From Oscillospiraceae bacterium (GTDB lineage: Bacteria > Bacillota > Clostridia > Oscillospirales > Ruminococcaceae), in assembly GCA_015067145.1 (NCBI GenBank), contig SVNA01000011.1:1-56217 (forward strand): DNA of 56,217 bases. Reading direction: 5' to 3'. Under the pieces are notes generated by a model, which saw nothing but the letters and a program-made list of their open reading frames with translations, was not told the origin of the DNA and did no database searches. Every line of letters begins with the position of its first letter. Positions within the stretch are counted from its first letter, which is position 1. The position numbers and the translations under genes are program-made. Positions 34,200-43,691 of this stretch are shown here, piece by piece.

Positions 34200-35789
34200 T
34201 CAGAATATTTCTGCCGCAGCTTTTTCTGCAACCAGTGCTTTTTTATAGTTTTCAAGGAATCTTTCAAAACCCGCGGTTTCGTCAGAGTTTGGTGTACATA
34301 CTGTTGACTGCACATCTGCAAAGATAACCTTTTCAAGATAATCGGAAAGCGACTGATTTTCCTCTTTATTCTTCATATACTCTGCAAGAACAGCCATCCC
34401 CCAGGCACCGCCTTCGCCTGCTTCGGCATTCACCTGTACAGCTGTGCCCAAGGCACTTGCCATCATCTGCTGGGCAACGCCTTTCACCTTGAAGAGACCG
34501 CCGTGACCGAACAGTTTTTCAACAGGCACTTTTTCATCCCTGAAAAGCAGGTCAAGACCAATTTTTACACAGGCAAAGCTTGCGTAGATATGGCTTCGCA
34601 TAAAGTTTGCCAGATTGAAACTGCCCTGTGGAGAGCGAACAAACACAGGTACACCTTTTTCTATGTCCACCACCGGCTCGCCTGCAAAGTAGTTTATCGC
34701 CGCCATATTGCCGCAGTCAAAGTCGCCTTTTTCTGCTGCTTTGTAAAGCATATTGTAAATTCTGCCTATGTCACATTCAGGGTCAAACTGTTTTGCAAAT
34801 TCCCAGAACAGCTTCACCCAGCCGTCAATATCGGAAGTACAGGTGTTGCAATGCACCATTGCCACAGGATGACCTGCAGGGGTTGTTACCATATCAATTT
34901 CTTTATAATAACTGGAAAGGCTTTTTTCCAGTACAATCATGGCAAAGATAGAGGTACCCGCTGAAACGTTGCCCGTTTTTGGCAGAATGCTGTTTGTGGC
35001 AACCATACCTGTTCCCGCGTCCCCCTCAGGAGGGCAGATGGATGTACCCGCCTGCAATTTTCCTGTAGGGTCGATAAGCAGTGCCCCTTCTTTTGTGAGA
35101 GTACCGCCATTTTCGCCTGCAAGCATAACCTTTGGGAACACTTCGTTCAGCTTTTTGCCGAAGCCTTCTTTTGCTGCGAGTGCATCAAATTTTTCTGCCA
35201 TTCGGGCATTGTAATCCAGAGTATTTTCATCTATCGGGAAAATACCGCTGGCTTCACCTATGCCAACAACCTTGTTGCCTGTGAGACACCAGTGGACATA
35301 GCCTGCAAGAGTTGTGACAAAATCTATCTGTGGAATATGAGGCTCTTTGTTGAGCAGAACCTGATACAGATGTGCCACTGTCCACCGCTGTGGGATGTTG
35401 AATTTGAATTCTTCGCTTAAAATATCCGCTGCCTGTTCGGTGATGGTGTTTCTCCATGTGCGGAACGGAACAAGCAGCTGCCCGTTTTTATCAAGAGCAA
35501 GATATCCGTGCATCATTGCAGAAAAGCCCATTGCGTTTATCCTTGTGATTTCTGCACCGTATTCAGTTTTAACCTGCTGTGCAAGCTGTGCATAACAGTG
35601 CTGCAGGCCTTTCCATACTTCGTCAAGGTCATAGCTCCACACACCGTCAACCAGTTTGTTCTCCCAGGTGTAGTCTGACTGTGCGATGGTTTTTGCCCCT
35701 GCTGCTGTGAGCACCGCTTTTATTCTTGTGGAGCCGAACTCCACACCCAAAGAGATATCGCCATCTAAAATAAGCTGTTTTATATCCAT
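34200..35789 (-). CDS. araB: FGGY-family carbohydrate kinase, probable L-ribulokinase
   Basis: 529 residues, two FGGY actin-like ATPase domains. GVEFGSTRIKAVLT is the N-terminal phosphate-binding loop; GFSAMMHGYLALDKNGQLLV follows. The C-terminal region includes LFGHGGLFKVKGVAQQMMAS and GEGGAWGMAVLAEYM. The context (araA, araD and an arabinofuranosidase directly upstream) assigns it as the kinase that makes L-ribulose-5-phosphate. Sequence alone would allow xylulokinase or gluconokinase. Last gene of the operon. Confidence 0.88.
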   Translation of the reverse strand: MDIKQLILDGDISLGVEFGSTRIKAVLTAAGAKTIAQSDYTWENKLVDGVWSYDLDEVWKGLQHCYAQLAQQVKTEYGAEITRINAMGFSAMMHGYLALDKNGQLLVPFRTWRNTITEQAADILSEEFKFNIPQRWTVAHLYQVLLNKEPHIPQIDFVTTLAGYVHWCLTGNKVVGIGEASGIFPIDENTLDYNARMAEKFDALAAKEGFGKKLNEVFPKVMLAGENGGTLTKEGALLIDPTGKLQAGTSICPPEGDAGTGMVATNSILPKTGNVSAGTSIFAMIVLEKSLSSYYKEIDMVTTPAGHPVAMVHCNTCTSDIDGWVKLFWEFAKQFDPECDIGRIYNMLYKAAEKGDFDCGNMAAINYFAGEPVVDIEKGVPVFVRSPQGSFNLANFMRSHIYASFACVKIGLDLLFRDEKVPVEKLFGHGGLFKVKGVAQQMMASALGTAVQVNAEAGEGGAWGMAVLAEYMKNKEENQSLSDYLEKVIFADVQSTVCTPNSDETAGFERFLENYKKALVAEKAAAEIF

Positions 35790-35801
35790 AGGTATCTCCT
35801 T

Positions 35802-36500
35802 TTATTTTTGTCCGTAGTATGCATTTGCACCGTGTTTTCTGAGATAGTGTTTATCAAGAAGATTTTTATCCATTGAAGTAATTTCAGCATTTGCCATCAG
35901 TGTATGCCACGCCATAAAGGCAACCTCTTCCAGCACCACTGCATTGTGTACGGCATTGTGGGCATCTTTGCCCCAGCTGAATGGGCCGTGGGAAGTAACC
36001 AGCACAGACGGGATATCCTTTGGATTTATCTCTTTTTCTGCAAAGGTTTCCACTATCACCTTGCCTGTGTTCAGCTCGTATTCGCCCTCAATTTCTTCCT
36101 TTGTCATATTTCTTGTAACTGGGATACTGCCGTAAAAATAATCACCGTGGGTTGTACCGAGAGCAGGGATATCCTTTTTCATCTGAGAAAATATGGTTGC
36201 CCAGCGGCTGTGGGTGTGGACGATGCCACCAACATCGCTGAAATTGCGGTAGATTTCCAGATGAGTGTCGGTATCGGAGGATGGTTTGTATTTTCCCTCC
36301 ACCACCTTGCCGCTGCATAGGTCTACCACCACCATATCATCGGCGGTCATAACATCGTATTCCACACCGCTTGGCTTGATGGCGATAACACCCTTTTCCC
36401 TGTCAATTTCCGACACGTTGCCCCAGGTGAACTTTACAAGGTCGTACTTTGGCAGCAGCATATTGGCCTTGAAAACACGTTCTTTAAGTTCTGTATACAT
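35802..36500 (-). CDS. araD: L-ribulose-5-phosphate 4-epimerase AraD
   Basis: 232 residues starting [20 protein letters not shown]; the GTG three codons upstream is less likely because AGGTGA precedes this ATG. Class II aldolase/epimerase fold: [13 protein letters not shown], the phosphate-binding KPSGVEYD, and the zinc ligands in [13 protein letters not shown] plus [32 protein letters not shown] gives the third histidine. It converts L-ribulose-5-P to D-xylulose-5-P for the pentose phosphate pathway. Just after araA. Confidence 0.95.
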   Translation of the reverse strand: MYTELKERVFKANMLLPKYDLVKFTWGNVSEIDREKGVIAIKPSGVEYDVMTADDMVVVDLCSGKVVEGKYKPSSDTDTHLEIYRNFSDVGGIVHTHSRWATIFSQMKKDIPALGTTHGDYFYGSIPVTRNMTKEEIEGEYELNTGKVIVETFAEKEINPKDIPSVLVTSHGPFSWGKDAHNAVHNAVVLEEVAFMAWHTLMANAEITSMDKNLLDKHYLRKHGANAYYGQK

Positions 36501-36509
36501 AAAAATCAC

Positions 36510-37982
36510 CTATTTAAGTTTCCATGCAAGGTCTTTGAGGAACAGTTCTTCCTCCAGTTTTTCAGGTGTGGTATCCTTTGTGATATGTACAAATTCGATA
36601 TCCATCATCTTTGCCCAATCTCGCATCTGCTGTGCAGTTACGTCGTAGGACAAAACTGTGTGATGTGCACCGCCTGCAGTAATCCAACATTCAACACCTG
36701 TTGTAAGGTCTGGCATTGCACGCCACATAACGCGTGCAACAGGCAGATTCGGCATTGTCATAATTGGTTTTACACATACGATATCCTGAACTATAAGACG
36801 CATTCTGCCACCCATATCGATAAGGCTTGCAACGATTGCGTCCCCCTCTTTGCCCTCAAAAACAAGGCGTGCAGGGTCTTTTTCGTTCATACCTATACCA
36901 AGGTGGTGTGTTTCGATGCGTGGTTTTGTTGCCGCAAGGCTTGGGCAAACCTCCAGCATATGTGCACCGAGGGAATACTCGCTGCCCTGTACAAGATGGT
37001 ATGTGTAGTCTTCCATAAATGCGGAAGCACCGTTGCCGTTTTCGCCCATAGCTTTCATAATTGCTGTGAGAGCTGCAACCTTCCAGTCGCCCTCGCCGCC
37101 GTAGCCATAGCCTCTTGCCATAAGATGCTGGGAAGCAAGGCCAGGCAGCTGTTCCATGCCGTACAGGTCCTGGAATGTGTTGGAAAACGCCATACAGCCT
37201 TCGCGGTCCATCATCTTTTTAATTGCAATTTCTTCTCTTGCCTGATATTTTATTGCATCGGTATTTTCTGTTGCGATGTCATAGTTTGCTTTGTATTCTG
37301 CCATAAGTGCATCGATTTCGGCTTCTGTTACAGCGTTCATCTCTTTTACAAGGTCACCAACTGCCCAGGTGTTAACCTGCCAGCCAAGCTTTACCTGTGT
37401 TTCTACCTTGTCACCTTCGGTAACAGCAACTTCACGCATATTGTCGCCAAAACGCATTACCTTCATCTCTTTGGAAACTGCAGCACCCACTGCGGCTTTC
37501 ATCCAGTCGCCAAGACGTTTGTGCACCTTTTCGTCCTTCCAGTAACCTGCAACAACCTTGCGTGGCATACGCAGACGTGCAGCGATAAAGCCGTGTTCAC
37601 GGTCGCCGTGTGCTGCCTGGTTGAGATTCATAAAATCCATATCGATTTCTTCATTTGGAATTTCAAGGTTGTACTGTGTTGCAAGGTGACAGTATGGTTT
37701 CTGCAGATTGCCAAGACCGTTTATCCACATTTTGCTTGGGCTGAATGTATGGCACCATGTGATGATACCTGCACAGCTGTCGTCGTAGTTTGCTTCCTTT
37801 ACAATATCTGTAATCTGCTTGTTGGATTTTGCTGTTACCTTGTATTCAAGAGGATATGGCAGAACTTTGGAAAGTTCCTCTGCCATCTCGGCACTTCTTT
37901 CTGCAACAGTTTCCAGCACCTGTGGGCCGTAAAGTTCCTGACTGCCCACAACAAACCAGAATTTATAGTTTTTTGTACTCAT
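36510..37982 (-). CDS. araA: L-arabinose isomerase AraA
   Basis: 490 residues, full length. N-terminal FWFVVGSQELYGPQVLETVA, then CHTFSPSKMWINGLGNLQKP and HQ-type block AAHGDREHGF. The catalytic region contains MEDYTYHLVQGSEYSLGAHM and TRIETHHLGIG-like HHLGIGMNEKDPARLVFEGK; TAGGAHHTVLSYDVT is near the end. Converts L-arabinose to L-ribulose with a divalent metal. Second gene of the operon, 11 bp after the arabinofuranosidase. Confidence 0.97.
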   Translation of the reverse strand: MSTKNYKFWFVVGSQELYGPQVLETVAERSAEMAEELSKVLPYPLEYKVTAKSNKQITDIVKEANYDDSCAGIITWCHTFSPSKMWINGLGNLQKPYCHLATQYNLEIPNEEIDMDFMNLNQAAHGDREHGFIAARLRMPRKVVAGYWKDEKVHKRLGDWMKAAVGAAVSKEMKVMRFGDNMREVAVTEGDKVETQVKLGWQVNTWAVGDLVKEMNAVTEAEIDALMAEYKANYDIATENTDAIKYQAREEIAIKKMMDREGCMAFSNTFQDLYGMEQLPGLASQHLMARGYGYGGEGDWKVAALTAIMKAMGENGNGASAFMEDYTYHLVQGSEYSLGAHMLEVCPSLAATKPRIETHHLGIGMNEKDPARLVFEGKEGDAIVASLIDMGGRMRLIVQDIVCVKPIMTMPNLPVARVMWRAMPDLTTGVECWITAGGAHHTVLSYDVTAQQMRDWAKMMDIEFVHITKDTTPEKLEEELFLKDLAWKLK

Positions 37983-37993
37983 AATCTGTCTCC

Positions 37994-40255
37994 TTACTGT
38001 ATTTTCAAGTATAAATGATAGCTTTCCTTATCTATTTTATTTAATGGTTTAAAGGTGAGCGTTCCCATCTCAAACTGACAGTTGCCTGTATGCACAAGCT
38101 TTTCAATATCATCTTCTGAAACTGTGATAAATTCCCTGCTTTCGCTGATTGCCGCAAGGACAAATGGTCCCCAGCATACACTTGCTGTATTTTCATCATC
38201 AACGCAAGGTTTAAGGTATGGTTTACAGCTGAATTTAAGGCTTACCTCACCATTTACAACATCAAAAATATAATATCCATCAGCTTCGGCAGCTTTTACA
38301 GCCTTTTTGTCCACAGTGATTTCTGCACTGTCTGCCCACAAAGGTTTGCGGACTTTAAGTGTTTTTGCAGAGAGCTTATCCACCTTTACTGTTACATTAA
38401 AGCTGTTTTCCGTTGCATCTGTGGCAACTTCTATTGTATCCTCACCGTTATCAAGGCGGTTTGGTATAAAGAGGTTTACTATAACACTTCCGGTATCTTT
38501 TGCATAGATATATTCACCGTATTTAAAATGGTTTTCGTAGCCTGTGCCGTGACAGCAGCTGTTTTCTGTGGCATCAAAGTGCTTGTGAGCACCCGGATTT
38601 GACGGCATAAAGTAGGTTGTAAGCCCTGTTGCACCGCTGGTATCGCCACAGGAAAGGATATGGTTTGTGACAGCATTTTCATAATAGTGCATATATTTCA
38701 CACCGCCGTTGTACTGATACAGCCCGCCTGTGAGTTTGAGCATATTGTAGGTTGCACAGCTTTCGGCTGTTTTGTCGCTTATATACCTTGCAATCTGCTT
38801 TTTAGGGCGGAACATCTCGGTTTCACCCACGCCGCCGATGGAATAAATGTGGTCAGCCGTTACAAAATTCCAGAAGTTATTGGCAATATCGTATCTGTGT
38901 TTTTCGCCTGTTGCTTCATACTGTCTCAGTGCACCGATAATCTGCGGGATATGCTGGTTTGCATGGAGATTGCCAAGTGCATCAATGTTCATCTGCATAG
39001 GCATATACAGCTTGTCATTGTCAAAAAACCTGCTTGCTGTGAGGTATCTTTCGTCCTTTGTGATAAGGTACAGGTCTGCCAGCACTTCGTTTATACCGCC
39101 GAACTCGCCCGCAATATACATGGCCCACATTTTTGCTCTCTGTTCTTTTGGCAGACGGATGAGACGGTTATATACCCACAGGCCGATTTTTTTGAGAATA
39201 TCCAGAGCCTGCTGGTTTTCTCCGTATTTCCAGCAGTCCCTGAGACCTGCCATTATCTTGTGGAGAGTGTAGTAAGGTGCCCAGATTTTCGGGTAAATCG
39301 TGTATATTTCCAGCAAATCGAACTGGCTTTCATCGTATGCGGACAAAAACCCCTCTTTGAATTTTTCCGGCTGTTTTGACATCGCATCCTGACAAGCACC
39401 CAGCTGTTCCACCATATAGTCCAGCTTTTTCTTTATCTCCGCATTGCCCGTTGATGCATAGCAAAGTGCAAGGCCTGACAGGAAATGACCTGTTGTATGG
39501 CCTTTGATGTTGCTTTCAGGAGCATCCCAACCTGTCATAGGCTGTGCACCTTTTGTATCAATACCTGCTGCCACACGGAAATTGTACAGATAACTGTCGC
39601 AGTCAACATGGATAAAATGCTTCAGCACCCGCTGTTGCTGTGCATAAAAACCGCTGCCTTCTGTGAGACGTACATTCTTTATGCTGTATGTTTCAACCTG
39701 TTTTTCCTTTGGAGCAAGAGGGTTTAAAAGATTTTCATCTTCTGTAACTACAACTTTGGCTGTTACGGTTATATCGTTCTGCAGGCAGCCTTTCACTGTA
39801 AATTCGCCCTCAGCACCTGTATCGACTGTGTCACAGGCCTGCCATTTTACAGGCATCATTACATCTTCGCCAAGATTATTTACTGCAATTACTGTTCCGG
39901 GCAGATACAGTTCTGTATCTGGTGCAGTATATACTGTGATATCATGTGCATCAACAAGGGTAAACGGATATTCCATCTCCAGAATATTTGCTGTGTATAC
40001 TTTTGTTTTTGTCACATTGCCGTTTGTTGCAGTGAGTGTAAGATTTACCTGTCTGTTGCCACCAGTAAAAGGCGGGCGGTACACCTTGCCTGTATTGCTG
40101 AGTCTTCTTTCATCATCGCTCTGCCAGGAAAAAACTGTACCGTTTTCCCCTTTAAGCGGCAGTTCTATATCCGCTTCCACTGTGGATAAATTACCAAGAT
40201 AGATATGCTCTATATCCATATCCAGCAGCTTTTCAGCAATTGCTTTTTCTTTCAC
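37994..40255 (-). CDS. Beta-L-arabinofuranosidase, GH127 family, cytoplasmic, with Ig-like N-terminal domains
   Basis: 753 residues from a GTG start (VKEKAIAEKLLDM; GAGGTG stands 7 nt before it); a longer frame to 40324 runs through the promoter. Residues about 20-175 look like two bacterial Ig-like domains (FSWQSDDERRLSNTGKVYRP; LPGTVIAVNNLGEDVMMPVK). The GH127 body starts near 190 (KNVRLTEGSGFYAQQQ). The catalytic zinc-cysteine cluster is intact: SIGGVGETEMFRPKKQ, AESCATYNMLKLTGGL and ENSCCHGTGYENHFK. No signal peptide, so it acts on imported beta-L-arabinofuranosyl oligosaccharides. First gene of the ara operon. Confidence 0.9.
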   Translation of the reverse strand: MKEKAIAEKLLDMDIEHIYLGNLSTVEADIELPLKGENGTVFSWQSDDERRLSNTGKVYRPPFTGGNRQVNLTLTATNGNVTKTKVYTANILEMEYPFTLVDAHDITVYTAPDTELYLPGTVIAVNNLGEDVMMPVKWQACDTVDTGAEGEFTVKGCLQNDITVTAKVVVTEDENLLNPLAPKEKQVETYSIKNVRLTEGSGFYAQQQRVLKHFIHVDCDSYLYNFRVAAGIDTKGAQPMTGWDAPESNIKGHTTGHFLSGLALCYASTGNAEIKKKLDYMVEQLGACQDAMSKQPEKFKEGFLSAYDESQFDLLEIYTIYPKIWAPYYTLHKIMAGLRDCWKYGENQQALDILKKIGLWVYNRLIRLPKEQRAKMWAMYIAGEFGGINEVLADLYLITKDERYLTASRFFDNDKLYMPMQMNIDALGNLHANQHIPQIIGALRQYEATGEKHRYDIANNFWNFVTADHIYSIGGVGETEMFRPKKQIARYISDKTAESCATYNMLKLTGGLYQYNGGVKYMHYYENAVTNHILSCGDTSGATGLTTYFMPSNPGAHKHFDATENSCCHGTGYENHFKYGEYIYAKDTGSVIVNLFIPNRLDNGEDTIEVATDATENSFNVTVKVDKLSAKTLKVRKPLWADSAEITVDKKAVKAAEADGYYIFDVVNGEVSLKFSCKPYLKPCVDDENTASVCWGPFVLAAISESREFITVSEDDIEKLVHTGNCQFEMGTLTFKPLNKIDKESYHLYLKIQ

Positions 40256-40294
40256 AATATACACCTCTTTGTCTTTTGCTTTTTCTCTGTCTAC

Positions 40295-40324
40295 ATTATA
40301 TCCAAACACAAAGCCAAGTTGCAA
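40295..40324 (-). promoter_or_regulatory. Putative promoter of the arabinose operon
   Basis: Minus strand: -35 TTGCAA (40319-40324), 18-bp spacer, perfect -10 TATAAT (40295-40300), with a leader of about 33 nt to the GTG start. Confidence 0.55.
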
Positions 40325-40437
40325 TAGTTATATAAAATTTAGTTTTGGAGAATAAAACATAATTTCATATCTTTAAATATGACCTGTGATTGTATATAAT
40401 TTAGACAGTAACACTTTCATAAGGAGGGTTTATTGTT

Positions 40438-42075
40438 ATGGAAAATAAAATGCTTATTAAAAAATACCGCCAGCTTGACTATGACCTTGCAAAGCTGCAC
40501 AGCCTGCTGAACAGCACACGGGAAAACAGATTCAGTCTGTTTATTCCCACTGAAAGCAACTGCCGCATTACAGAAGAACAGCTGAACCTGCTTAAAAGTC
40601 GTATCGACGCTCTTGAAACAGCCGGCAAACCTTTTGAGTTTATAAAAAATCATTTCAATGATTTTTTCTATGCCCTCAGCCTTCAGTTTGAAACAATGAA
40701 AAACAACCCACAGGGCTATCTGTACTCTCTTGGATGGAAGATTGTGCCGATGATACTTGATGCCGAGGATTTTACAGCGGCCTATGATATCCTCATCTCC
40801 CGTCTTGGCAGTATAAAAGAGATTGTGGATGTACTGGAAGCAAACTGCAAGGATGAAAAACAAAAAAATGACCTGAGCGAAGCTATGGGATATATGAAAA
40901 ACAATCTTAATGTAAACAAGGTTGAATATCACAGTTTCTACGAATTTTTAGGCAAAGAAAAAGAAACTGCCCTTATCAGCCTTGTGGAAGATGTCGAACA
41001 GTACCTCGGTGAAAAACAGCAGCTTTTATCCTGTGGCAAAACAGAGGAATATTCCATGCTGCCTGACGATGCAGTGTTGCCGCAGAATATCGAAAAATAC
41101 AGAAATGCCCTCAGCGTAAATATCGGTGTAAATATGGACGAACTTCTGCAGTGGTACGAGGCAGAAACAGAGAAAACCCGCAAGGAATGCTTTGATATAG
41201 CAAGAAAGCTGGATATCCCTGAAAACAATCCACAGACTATGGCGGATATCAACGATATACTGCTTAAATATGCCGGTCCTGCAGACAGTGCAGATGAGAT
41301 GTATGAGCGTGCAAACGGCTATATAAAACGCACCAGAGCAGTTGCACACGAATACGTATGGATGCCGGAAGATGAAAACTGTGTTATCAGCAAGGTGCCT
41401 ATTCAGCTTAAGGTTGCTTATCCATGGGGCGGTTATGAAGGCGGATACCGCTTTAAAAATCCGATTGTAGGCAGAATGTTCCTGAACAACTACAATTTTA
41501 AAGCAATCACTGACGGCTGGATGAAGATAAATACCCTGCACGAAGCTTACCCCGGACACCATGTTCAGCATGTACGAAGTATAACCGACCCTATACCTGA
41601 AACCATGAAAATCGGTGCAAAAAATGTTCCTCTCCACGAGGGTACCTGTCTGAGAACTGAAAGAGCTTTTGAATTTGTTTTTGCGGAAGACCCGTTTTAC
41701 CCGCTGTTTGTTGCATACCGCCGTCACCACACCTCTGTTCGTATCAAGGTTGATTTGTGGCTGAGATATTTTGGCCGAACCATTGGCGATGCAGTTGACC
41801 TGTATCAGAAAGAACTTGGTTTTGACCGTCAGACTGCACGCTTTCAGGTACAGGCACACGAAAATGACGAAGGCTATTTCACCAGTTACTACTATGGTAT
41901 GAAAAAACTGTGCGAATGGGAAAAGCTGTACGGATATGACAAGAAAAGCTATACTCAGCTGCTGTTCAGCGTAGGCGGCGTTTCTCTGGAAAACTTTAAA
42001 CTCTATCTTGATATGACAGAGGATGAGAAGTTCACGCTTACCCATGCATTCGGCAGTTTGTATCAGTTTGACTGA
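40438..42075 (+). CDS. DUF885 family metallopeptidase-like protein
   Basis: 545 residues. The DUF885 zinc motif HEAYPGHHVQHVRS is intact (about residue 367), with the downstream glutamate region in LHEGTCLRTERAFEF. The upstream block YPWGGYEGGYRFKNPIVG-like region and the C-terminal QTARFQVQAHENDEGYFTSY complete the family pattern. Relatives are putative carboxypeptidase-like enzymes, substrate unknown. No signal peptide, so cytoplasmic. AAGGAGGG precedes ATG, and a TATAAT stands at 40395-40400. Single gene with a strong terminator. Confidence 0.88.
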   Translation: MENKMLIKKYRQLDYDLAKLHSLLNSTRENRFSLFIPTESNCRITEEQLNLLKSRIDALETAGKPFEFIKNHFNDFFYALSLQFETMKNNPQGYLYSLGWKIVPMILDAEDFTAAYDILISRLGSIKEIVDVLEANCKDEKQKNDLSEAMGYMKNNLNVNKVEYHSFYEFLGKEKETALISLVEDVEQYLGEKQQLLSCGKTEEYSMLPDDAVLPQNIEKYRNALSVNIGVNMDELLQWYEAETEKTRKECFDIARKLDIPENNPQTMADINDILLKYAGPADSADEMYERANGYIKRTRAVAHEYVWMPEDENCVISKVPIQLKVAYPWGGYEGGYRFKNPIVGRMFLNNYNFKAITDGWMKINTLHEAYPGHHVQHVRSITDPIPETMKIGAKNVPLHEGTCLRTERAFEFVFAEDPFYPLFVAYRRHHTSVRIKVDLWLRYFGRTIGDAVDLYQKELGFDRQTARFQVQAHENDEGYFTSYYYGMKKLCEWEKLYGYDKKSYTQLLFSVGGVSLENFKLYLDMTEDEKFTLTHAFGSLYQFD

Positions 42076-42210
42076 TTTTTGCATTAATTTCCAAGCAAAA
42101 ATCAAATTTGTACTTTTATTTACCATAAAAGCTACTTTTTTAACTTGATTTCGTCAAATTAAAGTTTATAATTTATATTATGACAGACTTTTATAAACCA
42201 ACCACTGTCA

Positions 42211-42250
42211 AAAAGCTGATAAAGATTTTTTCTTTATCAGCTTTTTATTT
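42211..42250 (+). terminator. Terminator of the DUF885 gene
   Basis: Perfect 15-bp stem AAAAGCTGATAAAGA/TCTTTATCAGCTTTT with a T5 loop, then TATTTTTAT. It lies 135 bp after the stop. The rest of the 290-bp gap holds only AT-rich DNA and a TATAAT (42333-42338) for the next gene. Confidence 0.85.
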
Positions 42251-42365
42251 TTATCCGTAAGTCTGTGCTGCATGGTTGCCTCTTTTATAAAAAATCAGCT
42301 TTGTTGTAATCAGACTATTATTGTGATAAACTTATAATATAAAAATCATATGCGAGGTGTTTATT

Positions 42366-42881
42366 ATGAACGAAGCTCTTAAAAATCTTATTGACAGAAG
42401 AAGTATAAAAAAGTATAAAAGCGATATGGTTCCAATGGAAATTATCGACCAAATTTGTGAAGCCGGCACATATGCCGCATGCGGCAGAGGTTTGCAGGCA
42501 GGCCTTATCATCGCTGTAACTGACAAGGATATGCGTGATAAACTCTCCAAACTGAACGCCGAAGTTATGGGTGCTGACAGTGACCCGTTCTATGGTGCAC
42601 CTGTTGTTCTGGTTGTTCTTGCAAACAAAGAAGTACCTACCTATCTTTACGATGGCAGCCTTGTTATGGGCAATCTTATGACTGCTGCAAATGCACTTGG
42701 CATCGGCAGCTGCTGGATTCACCGTGCAAAACAGGTGTTTGAAAGCGAAGAAGGCAAAAAAATCCTTGCTGACCTTGGTATTGAAGGCAACTGGGAAGGC
42801 ATCGGCAACTGTATCATAGGCTATGCTGACGAAGAACGGCAGCCTAAACCAAGAAAAGAAAACTGGGTTTATAAAATTTAA
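42366..42881 (+). CDS. Nitroreductase family protein (short, FMN-binding)
   Basis: 171 residues starting MNEALKNLIDRRSIKKYKSD, with GAGGTG before this ATG. RRSIKKY is the FMN-phosphate motif; TYAACGRGLQAG replaces the usual APSG-NxQ loop. GNLMTAANALGIGSCWIHRA and GIGNCIIGYADEERQPKPR are typical. Small members act on quinones, nitroaromatics or flavins. Single gene. Confidence 0.9.
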   Translation: MNEALKNLIDRRSIKKYKSDMVPMEIIDQICEAGTYAACGRGLQAGLIIAVTDKDMRDKLSKLNAEVMGADSDPFYGAPVVLVVLANKEVPTYLYDGSLVMGNLMTAANALGIGSCWIHRAKQVFESEEGKKILADLGIEGNWEGIGNCIIGYADEERQPKPRKENWVYKI

Positions 42882-42911
42882 TATTTATACTGCAGCCTGC
42901 ACCGAAAAAAT

Positions 42912-42950
42912 ATACCGCATCAGATGATAAATCCGATGCGGTATTATTTG
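42912..42950. terminator. Terminator closing the nucleoside-salvage operon (bidirectional)
   Basis: Stem ATACCGCATC/GATGCGGTAT (42912-42921 with 42935-42944). The minus strand continues with ATTTTTTCGG, the plus with TATTTG. It ends the aldolase gene (minus) and the nitroreductase gene (plus). Confidence 0.85.
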
Positions 42951-43017
42951 TTACATTGTTAATCAATACAGTGCCCGGCACTGTATTTCTGTTTTATTTT
43001 TGGGATATTACAGCTGC

Positions 43018-43689
43018 TTATCTGTCAATCGCAATATGTTTTCCCGGCAGATTCATATTTTTGCGGATTTCGTACAGCTTTGCCACCTGTTCATCATTGA
43101 GACTCTTTGGATTGCCAATCATTCTTGATTTATACATTAACTCTGCATAGAATTCTACAGATTCAAGTTTATGGTATGCACTGAGAAGATCTGCTCCCCA
43201 CGCCAGTGCACCGTGATTTTCCAGCAAAACCTGATCATAATATGGCAAAAACTCTTCTATTGAATCCGGAACTTCCATTGTTGAAGGAGTTCCGTATTTT
43301 GCAAGAGGTACTCCGCCCAGAAAAATCACCGCTTCAGGCATAATCGGAGCTTCCAGCGGCATACCGCAGATTGCAAATGCTGTTGCATAGACAGGATGTG
43401 CGTGTACCACAGCATTTACATCCGGCCTTTTTTCATAAATACGCATATGCATCTTGATTTCTGACGAAGGTCTGAAACCCGGATTTGCCTCCAGCACATT
43501 GCCTTTTGCATCCACTTTACAGATAAATTCCGGTGTCATAAAGCCTTTGCTTACACCCGTTGGTGTGCACAGAAACTCATTGTCGTTCAATTTTACAGAA
43601 AAGTTGCCGTCGTTAGAGGCCACCATTCTTCTATCGTAAACTCTGCGACCGATTTCGCACATTAATTGTTTGATTTCATATTCTGTCAT
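43018..43689 (-). CDS. Class II aldolase/adducin family protein, candidate 5-deoxyribulose/methylthioribulose-1-phosphate aldolase
   Basis: 223 residues starting MTEYEIKQLMCEIGRRVYDR. It begins 2 nt after the deaminase stop with GAGGG before ATG, so translation is coupled. Fuculose-phosphate-aldolase fold: SNDGNFSVKL, TPTGVSKGFM (phosphate binding), the glutamate of RPSSEIKMHMRIY, zinc ligands VVHAHPVYATA, and the third His in LLENHGALAWGADLL. Such enzymes cleave a ketose-1-phosphate to DHAP and an aldehyde. Next to mtnA, PNP and the deaminase, the likely substrates are 5-methylthioribulose-1-P and/or 5-deoxyribulose-1-P. Fuculose-1-P would be the default reading, but no fucose gene is present. 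Confidence 0.88.
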   Translation of the reverse strand: MTEYEIKQLMCEIGRRVYDRRMVASNDGNFSVKLNDNEFLCTPTGVSKGFMTPEFICKVDAKGNVLEANPGFRPSSEIKMHMRIYEKRPDVNAVVHAHPVYATAFAICGMPLEAPIMPEAVIFLGGVPLAKYGTPSTMEVPDSIEEFLPYYDQVLLENHGALAWGADLLSAYHKLESVEFYAELMYKSRMIGNPKSLNDEQVAKLYEIRKNMNLPGKHIAIDR

Positions 43690-43691
43690 AT

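Noticed and set aside
43018-43689. L-fuculose-1-phosphate aldolase of a fucose pathway
   Set aside because: No fucose isomerase, fuculokinase or lactaldehyde gene is nearby. The gene is translationally coupled to the deaminase and sits in the mtnA/PNP operon.
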